Origin: Phyllostachys edulis
Lineage: Eukaryota > Streptophyta > Magnoliopsida > Poales > Poaceae
NCBI GenBank assembly: GCA_036346405.1
Contig: CM070548.1
Span: 49,581,779-49,645,778, forward strand
Direction of reading: 5' to 3'
DNA: 64,000 nt
Part shown: positions 1 to 10,104 of the stretch, piece by piece
Position numbering within the stretch: the first letter of the stretch is position 1
Layout of the letters: each line of letters begins with the position of its first letter
Program-made: the position numbers and the translations under genes
The notes under the pieces: model-generated
What the model was told of the DNA's origin: nothing
Databases searched by the model: none
What the model saw: the letters and a program-made list of their open reading frames with translations, nothing else

Positions 1-1829
1 TCCTATGTGGGAGTACTCGGAGGTTAATGATCTGACCAGGGACTACAAGGAAGGTAATGATGTAACCAATATGCTTTGTCAATTTGTGATTTAAGCACAC
101 CGTTAATCATATTATTCTGCTCGTAGATTTGCCAGAGAAAGAGGTCGACACTTGGGTCAAACTTATCTACGAGAAGGCCCCTATGACCATAGAGGGAGCT
201 CCTAAGATTCTGGCAGTCATATCCGAAGAGAAGAGAAAAAGACATCTAAAGGTAACCAATATTTTTATTTGTTTCATCTTTAGGGAGTAGTGTTTGTAGT
301 TTCGACTACTTGTTGATTCTTGTTTTGTGAACTTTTGTAGCATGTCAGCGTTCCCAATCCTTAGGATGTCCCCAAGATGGACTTAGGGTCTGCTGAGGAG
401 AGCTCAAAGGAATACAGAGTTCCTCTGAGCAAGTGACGTCGTCTTCTGAAGGCAGTTGACAAGAAAAAGAAGCATATCGGGAGTTCGAGCACAACTTCTC
501 GACCGACCACTGCCATCGGTCGTTTCTTGGCAGATTTAACTACCAAGGGCACACAGGAGGTGGTCGTAGACCTCAAGCATAAGATGCCTAAGGCCAAGGT
601 ACCCTTCTATTATGATGATAAGACATTCTCAGTTTCTCCTTCTCCCGCTTTTCTTAAGCGAATTGAAAAGAAAAACTAGAAGAGTTACATTTCTTTTGTG
701 AAGGCTACTACCGGTTCAGCAGAGCCTGTGGTCGAAAGAAATGACAACCTTTAGGTGGTTGAAGCTAGTTTCGACCACCCTTTATAATTTTTGATCACCC
801 TTCCCCCCCCCCCCCAATGTACAACCAGCTGTGGTCGTACAGGACGTGGCCATTCAAAGCAACGATGCGGGGAGCCTTCTAGAGACTGAGACCGTAGAGC
901 CAATGAGAATGACCAAAGAGGAGGAAAAGAAGAAGAAGGAGAAGAAGATAAAAACTTCTCTTGGAAAAGTTTCTATGGGCTTCAAGATCATATCTAGGAA
1001 GCCTAGATATGTAAAATTTTAAAGAATAAATAGTTGTATTTACTCTTTTATCTTACCTTTTAATGTATTAACATCTGTCATGTTTCAGTCCCGTCTCTCG
1101 AGCCCCCAGGGATGTCCCTATGGAAAAAAGAAGCCATTATCATGGCTACAACCGTGGGAATGTTGGTTCCCCCCCCCCAAATTGTAGAGACAGAAGCAAC
1201 GGTGGTCGAGTCTTCGACCACTATTCCTGAGGTAGCAAGAGAAGAAACACTCACCAACGAGCCCTCTGCGCAAAATGAGGTGGTCGGACCACCTGTGGTC
1301 ACCGAAGTAGATGTGAGGCACCCGAAGACGAAGCGATGATAATGATCGAGTCAACTGTCAAGGACATCAATGTTTGGATAGGAGACTTGTCCTCATAATC
1401 TCCAAGAGCAGCCGATCTGGTGGTTGCTGAGAGTTCTGACCACCGTGTCAGAAAAAAGGTTGTGGAGGATGTTCCTCCAAGTCCTCGAGGTGGAGTCATT
1501 TCTTCTGCTAACAACGAAGAAGAAGAAGAAGAAGTAGAAAAAGACTCTTTCTGATAGGCCTCGAGTTTCACCCGTACACAGGGCAGGAGTACGCGGAGCG
1601 GTCTGCTACCTTCGTGCAACAAGGTATGTGTTTGCATGCACAACGTACTATTTCATCATTTTTTACCATGTTTACATGCATAACGTATTGTTTCACAGCT
1701 CGTACACCCCTTTGGGACGAGGAGCTAGTGTCACATGAGGAGTCACACTCTGGGGACTTCGATTTTGACCAGGGTGGCCGTGGGCCTTTGCACGGCAAGA
1801 GCAGCCAGGTCTCCGTGGGGGCTTCATAG
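1..1829 (+). pseudogene. Decayed intron-containing coding remnant, possibly gypsy-associated
   Basis: Plus-strand stretches read as exons separated by plausible GT-AG introns: about 3-53, 127-252, 343-600 and, further on, 1560-1620 joined to 1699-1829. The first two join to a MWEYSEVNDLTRDY / LPEKEVDTWVKLIYEKAP type sequence. That resembles the charged region found next to the 'putative gypsy type transposon' domain in grass retroelement proteins; this resemblance is from memory. Later parts are rich in Lys/Glu and in Val/Thr-Thr repeats and contain in-frame stops and poly-C runs (about 803-815 and 1171-1178). No catalytic domain is seen. The left end is cut by the window edge. Best read as a dead, low-complexity element-associated gene rather than a functional host gene. 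Confidence 0.35.
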
Positions 1830-2169
1830 CTGCACGGTACGCCCGGAGTGAGCCAGCCAACGCAACACCCTCTCGCGACACCCCCTTAGGCTACTTGCAC
1901 TGGTAGGGTGCCTTGACCGCCAGAGCCTTTGACCTACTCATACCAGCGCCCGCAGCTTCCCCGGATGAGGCTAGGAGCCACACGTGGGGTACGCCCCAAA
2001 AGGGCCCGCAAGTAGATATTTATTCTTATAAATATCAGTCATGTCATGTAAATATAAATTTCTATACAACTTACATTATGCTAGTCTCGTGTTTCGATAC
2101 TATTTGTTCTTATGTCTATGGGTAACTATGTGACAGAGTCAGCATCGCGAGACCCCACCTTTTCAGACC

Positions 2170-2665
2170 TTAAAGACCGCACCAGGTCACACCAACACTG
2201 CCACTTTTATAGACCGAGATGACAACACACTTCGATGCTACCTTTTCGCACCGAAAAGACCACACTCCGCCACACCCCTTTTTAGACCGAAAAGACTGTA
2301 CCCGGTCACGCCACACACTGCCACTTTTGTAGACCGAGATGACAACAAACTTCGATGCTACCTTTCCACACCGAAAATACCACACTCCGCCATACCCCCT
2401 TTTAAGACCGAAGAGACCACACCCTATCACACCACATATTGCCACTTTTGTAGATGGGGTTGACAACATATTGCGATGCTACCTTTTTAGACCGAAAAGG
2501 CCACACTCTACCACGCCATCTTTTCAAAACAAAAATAATGCACCACGACACGCCACAAACCACCACTTTGCATACCAAGATAATAACACACTACAACGCT
2601 ACCTTTGTAGACCGAAAATACCACACTCCGCCACACCACCTTTTTGGTCTAAAAAGACCCATTAT
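2170..2665. repeat. Tandem repeat, ~120-bp period, about four copies
   Basis: A unit containing 'CTGCCACTTTTGTAGACCGA', then 'GATGACAACA', 'CGATGCTACCTTT' and 'ACCGAAAAGACCACACTC' recurs near 2195, 2317, 2437 and, more diverged, 2560. Copies differ by scattered substitutions and small indels, so the array is old. Open frames across it only reflect the unit length and are not treated as genes. Confidence 0.75.
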
Positions 2666-2754
2666 AAAAGGAGGGAAAAGAGAACTAGCGGAGAACACTA
2701 TACCACTACACCCAACACTTCACCAAAGATTGGTTCACACAACTGAGAGGAAGG

Positions 2755-3200
2755 AGATGTCAGATTCGTCAGCGATCTTCTACACGTAGATGCTGCGGAA
2801 GCGCAAGTGGCTTACCGAGAGGGCTAAACCCTACTTGGATTGTTCTATGAAGGATATGCCGGTACCACTGGAGTTCCCACGTTTGCAATGTGTGTGGAAA
2901 GAACTGGCTAAGATCATCCATTCCACACACCAGGCGATGGCCGCCAGAGGTGTACTACACGTGTAGGAATGTTCTCGTAAGCGAATTTTGCACACACATA
3001 CATTTTTCACATCTTATGTTCTGTTCCACAAATCCCTAACTACATCCGCGCATAATGGTAGCCGGAGATGTGATGCAACTTCTTCTAATGGATCGACGGC
3101 CCGGACATGTACGATAGGGCGTTCATCAAGCAGAAGTACATGTTGAACTATGTAATGCTAGCCGAGATCTTCAAACACTAGAAACCTTGCTAAACCCGAC
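2755..3200 (+). pseudogene. Degenerate GRF-type zinc-finger-like ORF
   Basis: Plus-strand frames interrupted by stops give a VPLEFPRLQC-like stretch near 2860-2895 and, about 180 bp on, a CNFF.WIDGPDMYD-like stretch near 3078-3115. A cysteine followed by 'FFxWIDGP' is characteristic of the plant GRF zinc-finger proteins that are abundant in grass genomes and often linked to MULE-type elements (family knowledge). At least three in-frame stops and a probable intron (about 2967-3060) break it. No transposase lies directly next to it. The assignment rests on two short motifs. Confidence 0.35.
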
Positions 3201-4619
3201 CCTACTGAAAAGGCACCGAAGGAGCCTAGGAAAGCAGGGTAGTGGCGGAGGACCCCTGAACAGGAAGCTGAGTACGACTGAGCCAAGCGCACGATGCACA
3301 AGGGGAATGCTCCTGCTAGTGAGACCGGCAGCGTCCTAGCGCACCTCGTCGCCCGGGCGTAGTCTGGATTAAAGAGGTAAGTTATGTTCATTTTGCATCC
3401 TGATTATTAATTTGGCCCTACATTGTGCTATCCTAACATCATTCAATCGTCCTGCCCGTCTCGTAGAACATGGCTGACTTCAAGACTGGCCACCACCGCG
3501 GGCAGTCCAGACACAAAGGAAAGGGATTGATGGGCCATCAGGACTTATCGATTTCGTTCCAATCAATCTTTTTTTTGGATTCCAAAAAGGCTCACATGTA
3601 TCGTATGTGTATTTCAGTTTGTTGATTTGTGCATGTTGGTGTTTCCAATGTACGTAACCAAACCCAACGCGCTATGTATTTCACAATTAAATTATGAAGT
3701 CTTTCAAGCTTAAATCTCTTTTTCCAAATATTTCTACTATTAAATATTACGTAATATTTTCTCGAAGGAATGGGTTCCACGAACAATACAGTCGAGACAA
3801 CAATGCGCATGGCAACCCTAAACCCAAATATTTTTTTCATTTCGCTCTGAAGGGGGCTATTTGTGTTATTGCATCGCCGAACTCGCGTTCCAAATTGCAT
3901 CACCGATCTCACATTCTCAACTTCACATTTCGTTGTCTTCTCCAATTTCGGATTCCGAACTACACAAACACTTTGAGGTATTACAAAAAAAACTTCGTGA
4001 AATACACTAAATCTTTAGGCTGTATTCTCTACACATAGATTATAAATAAATAAATATAGGGCCTTGTCGCCATTCTAATTGTTGCCAATTGAGCTGACGA
4101 AATTTTCCTATCGTTAGTTCAATTGGCGACAAGAATCTCTCCGTACTGTTTTAATTGGCGACAATGATACTATCGCTAATTGGGACGGTGACTGGAAAAT
4201 TTCGTCTTTCCAATATGCAATTGTGCCCGTACTTAAAACGCAGTTTGCTATTTTGGAGTATCAAATGTCAAACTAGTCACTTTTGGAGAGACAAATATAC
4301 AATTAATCCAACATCATCATGGGTAATTTGCGTGTTTGCCACTGCTATTTTTGGTTATGCAAGTTTACTAGTCCAGAAGAGGGTTATTCTTACTATGCTA
4401 CTACAGAGATGAGAAACACAGTTTTCAATACCAGTCATACTGACCAGATGAGTAGATGACATATTAACACTCTTAAGTCAACAAGTTTGACCGGCAAAAA
4501 TACTTCAATTCTCCTAGGCGAATGGACGCGGGGTTGGGTGGGGGATGGACGTAGTAGTCTTGAATGTCATCGTTGCTGTCGTCTGCATCAACACTCTTTA
4601 AATGCCCTGCCTAAGTGAA
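3201..4619. other. Unassigned intergenic DNA with a short interspersed motif
   Basis: No supported gene. Between about 4058 and 4190 the motif TTGGCGACAA and its complement occur three times (near 4065, 4122 and 4153), spaced 30-60 bp apart. This suggests the remains of a small transposon with subterminal repeats. The rest is AT-rich with no long open frame or clear element ends. Confidence 0.4.
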
Positions 4620-5084
4620 TACTAAATATACCACATTTTAGAAAACACACAGTCAAACTTCTTTAATTTTGACTATTTATATATAAAAACTATTTGTATT
4701 GGTGATATGAAAACAATATTATTAAATTAGTCATAAAAATACTTTTATAATATAATATTTTATATTATTTTACTTAACATATTCATGTAAAAATTAATGG
4801 TCAAAGTTGGAATTTTTTTTAAAATAATCATTTTTTATTCAGAATTACAGAAATAATACCACTTTATTTTTTTACAGAAATATTCATTTGTCGCTGTACC
4901 GTTGGACAACCTAGGAATAGTCACCCAACCATTGGGCGACGGGCCCGAGTCGCCCAACGGAGGAGCGACACGAGTTGTAGTCGGCCGATGGTTTAGCTAT
5001 TTTGGTTAGTCGCCCAAAGGATGGACGACTAGTACTAGGTCGCCCAACTACTGGGCGATTTAAGGCATTAATAGTATTGTTATT

Positions 5085-5615
5085 AATCCGTTTAAAATAA
5101 TTGTGTGGGAATAAATATCAAATTTTGAAGGTAATACATTTAGCAAATCTTGTTCGTAGGTAATTACTTTTCTTGGAAATAAAAGAGTGGCGACAAGGTT
5201 GGTTGGTCCGTTTGTGATTTGCGTAGAATCTTAAGGGTACGAAATTTGTCAGACTCACAATAACATTTTGTGATCATCGTATGTTATTATAGTGCGGTAA
5301 ATTTATGAAGAAATAATCCCTAGTCGTCTTACCGTTGAGACTACTATAAAGTCGTCGAACCATTAGGCGATTTTAAGTATTTTATTAATTCGATTGGAAT
5401 AATTGTTTCAGAATAAATGTCAAATTTCATAGGTAATACATTTAGTAAATCTTGTTTCTAGGATGTTATTTTTTTGAAAAATAAAAGGGCGGTGACAAGG
5501 TTGATTTATTCGTTTGTGATTTTTGTAGAATCTCAAGGGTACGAAATTTGTCAGAATCACAATAACATTTTGTAATCGTCGTATGTTGTTATAGTGCGCT
5601 AAAATTCTGAAGAAT
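5085..5615. repeat. Direct duplication, ~300-bp period, two copies
   Basis: About 5085-5310 and 5385-5612 are diverged direct copies. Shared landmarks are 'GGTAATACATTTAG' followed by 'AAATCTTGTT', 'GACAAGGTTG', 'GGGTACGAAATTTGTCAGA' and 'CACAATAACATTTTGT'. The array sits just inside the left MULE terminal repeat. Confidence 0.7.
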
Positions 5616-5829
5616 TTTGTGAGGATGATAGAGGTAGAAATGATTCGTAAGTACAAAAGTAAGTGATATTGCAATGCGCCAAGAAATTCATACACGGTGG
5701 AGAACTTTGGAGAAATGACACAATGATAACAACACGACAATTGATCCGACAATGGGTTACATGGAAAACAGGCTAACGAACCAAGGACGGTACATGCATA
5801 TCTTTATGGAATTAGAAATACATAGGACA

Positions 5830-6720
5830 TATGGATGAAGAGGGTCGAACTACTGCGTGGAACGAGGCCATTTGCCCTTCCTTGCGAGCTCGACATTGTA
5901 CTCCTCACCGGCCGCCTTGGCCTCGGCCGCTATTTCCCTCTTTTTCTCGCGCTTCTTGTACCTGCATGCCTCGAGATGGGCCTACATCTCCCGCCGAATA
6001 CGCTGGTTGTGCTCTTCGATGCGGCGCTCCTCCTCCCTCCTCTCACGGTCCCTGTTGGCATCCCATTCCTCGCAGTTGAGAGTCCATTGGTTGTGTGGGT
6101 GGATCTCTAGGTCAATCCACCTGCGGTAGCCACATAGCGGATCCGAGGACTACGGGTAGACGAGAGAGGTTGTTAGTGCGTACTTTGAAAGAGAAATGGT
6201 AGGGGAACATACTGTAACATGTCCTTACTGGTTGCCGATAATGGCTTGTGTCCCAACGACGATCAGGATAGTCGTAGGAGCAGTTCACGCAACTCGAGTA
6301 GCGCATGCCCAGGCTTAGCTGGTGCTTGGACTTGAAGAACTTGCATCTGTCCCTACACCAATAGAGGGGCGGCGTCTCCCCCTTGGGCAGGTGTTGCGGC
6401 GAATGCTCGGTTGGGATGTTGTGATAGAGGTTGCTACTACGGGGGCGACGTCATTGCGGGGAGGTGGCCTCCTAGCACACTCCCTTTGTTCCTCCTAGGC
6501 CGCATACTCTCTTTGCATTTCGCAGATCTCCTCCCAATGCTTGTCCATCTGAGCGAGATTGTGTTGAAGTCTGGATGCAGAAGAACCTGACGTGGAAGTG
6601 GTAGTACTTATATGCCGAGTCGACGCTGCGTACGTGGCTGAATTGTAATTCGTTTGAAGGAAATTCACGTCCGCGAGGCAGCGGCTCTGAGGAGACTCGT
6701 TGGGTCATGTCACTGCGCAA
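5830..6720 (-). pseudogene. GRF-like zinc finger/coiled-coil cargo ORF of the MULE, broken
   Basis: On the minus strand several broken frames give a peptide with DRCKFFKSKHQLSLGMRY near 6300-6350, then a CVNCSYDYPDRRWDT segment. After a gap comes a highly charged Glu/Arg-rich stretch (about 5830-6110) that would form a coiled coil. In grass MULEs a small basic GRF-related protein of this kind is often found with the transposase (family knowledge). In-frame stops and an unspliced intron-like gap near 6115-6235 show it is inactive. It lies downstream of the transposase remnant on the same strand. Confidence 0.4.
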
Positions 6721-7020
6721 AGCTGACTTGTTGGGTCACGTCGCTGCGCAAAGCTGACTCGCTGGGTAATGAGGTAGGGGTAGCAGACCCGAGGAGGAAT
6801 CATGTGGCAACACTGCGTCATGTCTCTATGGGAAGCAGACTCGTTGGGTCACGTCACTGTGAAAAGCGGCCTCGTCGGGTCACATTGTCCTGTAAAGTTG
6901 ATTCGTCGGGTCACGTCCTAGTTTGCAGACAGTGGTCACTTCTTGCTTTGCAGAGAGTGGTCACGTCCTGCTTTACAGAGCATGGTCACGTGGTGCGCTA
7001 CCGAGCGAGGTCACGTCATG
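6690..7020. repeat. Degenerate ~39-bp tandem repeat
   Basis: The phrase 'TCGTTGGGTCACGTC' plus 'CTGCGCAAAGCTGA' recurs with substitutions from about 6695 through 6925. A shorter 'GTGGTCACGTCCTGCTT' version continues to about 7020. It falls between the two minus-strand MULE ORF remnants. Confidence 0.6.
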
Positions 7021-7255
7021 CATTGCAATTACGACAAGAGATTGACACTTCAAATAAAGTTAAAATTTGCAACTACGATACAATTAGTTTCACAGAACTT
7101 ACAACAAGCAAGGTACTTACTAAAGTACAAGTTACAATATGCTAGCAGTTCTAATCTTAGTACCACTACGCACCCAACAAGGAGTGGTGCTGCACTTCAC
7201 GCCGGTATTCCTACGTGTCGGCAGACGCCTTGCAAGTTCTTGTAGTGTGGCCTTC

Positions 7256-7920
7256 CTAGTGGCAACGGCCGCAACGTCTACCCGCTACTCCAGCTTCCCC
7301 TTCATCCATATCGTTCCAAATGCGACGACTCTGTCGACGGCCCTCCCCCTTCAACAGGTCAAGATCTGAAATCCAAGTCCTCCGTGCAATATCCAACGTG
7401 GCGAAGTTGCTCACAACCCTGAAACCTCTTAGCTCGCCACACCACGCCTGCTGCACCCTCTCCTTCATGAAGTACTCCGATATGAGGTTCGATGGGTCCA
7501 TGTGGATGGTCCCATACGCGGCGAGGACATGAGAGCATGGTTTATGAAGGAGCTTTGGCTTGTTGCATGTGCAGCTAGGTTCATTCACATGGTCTCCAAG
7601 GCATACCCCATGGGTAACAAGAGACCGAGCCATCCCAAATCTGGCTCTGTCCCGAAGGACCACGTCGAAACGATACTCCCATATTGCCTATCACGAAGAC
7701 CGTGTGTGACTGACCCTTCTCGGTCTTGGCCTGCATGTACACTGTAGGTTTCGAGCAGTACGGTGTATGTGGGGTTGGCTGTATGAAGTGCCGCATTTGC
7801 ATGCCTTTCCCTGAAATATCCGATTGTACCATGCAGAACGCCTTCCACATTGGCGACGAGGGGCTGAGAACGGAGACCCCTAATAACCCAGTTGTACACC
7901 TCGGCAAGGTTAGTAGTCAA
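7256..7920 (-). pseudogene. MULE transposase C-terminal part with SWIM zinc finger
   Basis: Two overlapping minus-strand frames (7920-7585 and 7663-7256) together read as the C-terminal part of a Mutator-type transposase. The first begins TTNLAEVYNWVIRGLRS and has 'GTIGYFRERH', typical of the region after the DDE catalytic core. The second has CTCNKPKLLHKPCSHVLAA, a C-x-C...C-x-H SWIM zinc finger, followed by a basic tail. The frame change between them is a disabling shift. The DDE core itself is not visible in this copy. Confidence 0.7.
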
Positions 7921-9189
7921 TTTTCAGTTACAATTATAACACAATTAGTGGGTTCAATTACTTATAGCATAGCTCCGGAAATTTTGAAAATTAAGTTGTA
8001 TTCTTGCATAAGTTTAGTGATTTTTTGTTCATAACCTACCATGGTTTCTAAAATAACCTACCATGATTTTATATGCAAACCTACGACTACGCTATTTACA
8101 TCTATTAACAATATACATGGACTCTGTCTAGGTGGGGTGACCGGTATGCACAGGCACCACCATTTTCTAACAAAATATTATGCAATGACTACAAAGTTTT
8201 TAATAATATGTTCACACTTATTTAAAACTTATTTACCGATGTTAGCAATTGTTATCATCAACACTCCATAAAATAAAGTTGTTTTTGCAACTAAATGTGT
8301 AAAGCGGTCGCCCTATTGGGAAAAAAACACAACAAATTATATATAAACATTAAGTATGATCTGAATACAATTTTTACAATGCCTGGTTTACCCAACCCTA
8401 ATATTCGTTCAGCCAATAATTGTTAAATAGCCTAATCTTTACCATCACTCCCACACCCCCACACAAATTTTCTAGCTTTGCCACTGATAATATGACACTA
8501 CACAGTATGCATCTAAAGATTTTTTAAGTTAACCTACCATTATTTTATTTGCTAACAATATATCAATACACATGATGTTGCTTACTAACCTACCATGGTT
8601 TCGAAAATACACACATACAAAATAATGCTAGAGACTCACCGTCGTCGTTGTCGATGTGAAGACACTTATTTTTCCCCTCTCCCTCTTCCTCTCTCCCTCT
8701 CCTCTTTCCCTTCCTATCTTCTCCTCTTTCCCTTCTCTTTCTCCTCCCGATCGTTTCTCTGGAAAGAAAAATGGCGAACTGGCGTTGGCGGGGCGCACGC
8801 GTGCCTTCTAAATGCCTATAGTTGTCCAACCGTTGGGCGATAAGGGTCCAGTGTTGAGCGACAGGTGTCCTAGTCGCCCAACAGTTGGACGACTATGGCC
8901 CAGCGGTGAGCGACAAGTGTCCTAATCGCACCACCATTCGGTGACTAGGAGGCGAACGGACCAATCGCCCAACGGTTAAGCGACTTGGATATTTGTCGCT
9001 CACCCGTTGGGCGACTGGCCCAAGTCGTCCAACCATGGAGCTATAAATGATTATTTCTGTAAAAAAAAAGTAGTATTATTTCTGTAATTCGAAATAAAAA
9101 AACTGATTATTTAAAAAAAAATTATCAAAGTTGTATGCAAAAGATCGTGTTGATGTTCAAAACGTGTATATTATTAAATAGATGGAGTA

Positions 9190-9689
9190 ACAAAGTGCTA
9201 CGATGACAGGGAATATAGCGGTGGTATACTACCTTGCCCGTAGCGGTGGCAGTGGTGGTGCCAGGAGAGTAACGCCTAGCAGTGGGCGATGAGCTCAGGT
9301 CAAAATGGCAGGGGTAGTGATAACTTCATGGTTATGGCAGCCAGGCTAAAGTTAGGATACACAGGTGTTTCTAGTTTCTAGAATTAAAACGAAACCCGTT
9401 GTTTTGGGGGCACCAAATGCCAAACAGGTCGCCTGTGGAATATGCGATAGTTCCCAGGATTAAAGGATAATATGCAACTATTCCAACATCATAAGGTCGT
9501 CATCATCAGTTGCCCAGCAAATTGACCGAACACGCTCCAAAAGCATACGCGCTTCCAGAATTTTATCCCTGGCCCCCCTGACCCAACCTTTCAAACCCAA
9601 CCACCCGTGGCGACCACTGCTGCGGCTGCGGCGGCGGCGGCCGAAAGACCCGCAGCCGCAGCCATCCGCCTCTGACGATCCGAGCTGAA
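9190..9689. other. Upstream intergenic DNA, no gene seen
   Basis: About 500 bp of mixed composition between the MULE-disrupted MITE and the GC-rich promoter-proximal region of the MACPF gene. It has no conserved motif or element end that I can support. Confidence 0.5.
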
Positions 9690-10104
9690 GTTGACTGACC
9701 GATCCGCCGGTCCGCCAATCCCCCTCGCTCCCACCGAACAATCGATGCAACCGCAATCCGCCCGCTTTTATTTCCTCCCCGAACCCCCTCGCTTCCCGCT
9801 TCCCCCTACCCCTCCGTGGGCCCCACCTACCGCATTGCATTCCCACCAAACCCCTCCCCTCCTCTTCCTTCCTTCCACCTCATCGTCAAACCTCCCTTCT
9901 ACTTCATCTCCCCCCTCCTCCTCCCCTTTTCTCACCAAGAACGCATCGAGGATACAAGAAACGCATGCACCCGGGTAGAATTTGTTGGGTTCCACAAGGA
10001 TAGTTTTCTTCTAGCTGTCCGTCTTCGCGAGGTGGTTCTTGCCTTCTTGGAGGAGGTGGTGGTGGTGAGGAGGAGGAGCTTAGCGTGTGTGTGTTGAGGG
10101 AGGG
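9690..10104 (+). promoter_or_regulatory. Promoter-proximal region and 5' UTR of the MACPF gene
   Basis: From about 9770 to 9945 the plus strand is a C/T-rich tract (runs of CCTC, TCCC and TTCC), like the pyrimidine patches around grass transcription starts. It is followed by a mixed leader ending in GGAGGAGGAGCTTAGCG just before the start codon. No convincing TATA box was found; 'CTTTTATTT' near 9765 is weak. The transcription start is inferred to lie between 9850 and 10000. Confidence 0.4.

Larger units (their letters stand above)
4810..9124 (-). mobile_element. Mutator-like element (MULE), 4.3 kb
   Basis: The nine bases TCAAAGTTG occur at 4801-4809 and again at 9125-9133, exactly flanking the unit; a 9-bp duplication is the MULE hallmark. 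The ends are inverted: the left begins GAATTTTTTTTAAAATAATC and the right end, read on the minus strand, begins TAATTTTTTTTTAAATAATC. Both continue into 'ACAGAAATAATAC' and then into GTCGCCCAACGG-type subrepeats (about 4890-5060 and 8815-9050). Inside lie minus-strand remnants of a transposase C-terminus (7256-7920) and a GRF-like second ORF (5830-6720). Stops and frameshifts indicate a non-autonomous copy. 7921-8815 holds no recognised coding sequence. Confidence 0.8.
4620..9189. mobile_element. Stowaway-like Tc1/Mariner MITE, split by a MULE
   Basis: The two outer pieces, 4620-4809 and 9134-9189, make one AT-rich unit when the intervening element is removed. It starts TACTAAATATACC and ends ATGGAGTA. 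Internally it has the AATGGTCAAAGTT segment and 'AAAAATACTTTTATAAT' stretch typical of grass Stowaway MITEs (family knowledge). Its terminal repeats are degraded. It was the target of the later Mutator-like insertion. Confidence 0.5.
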
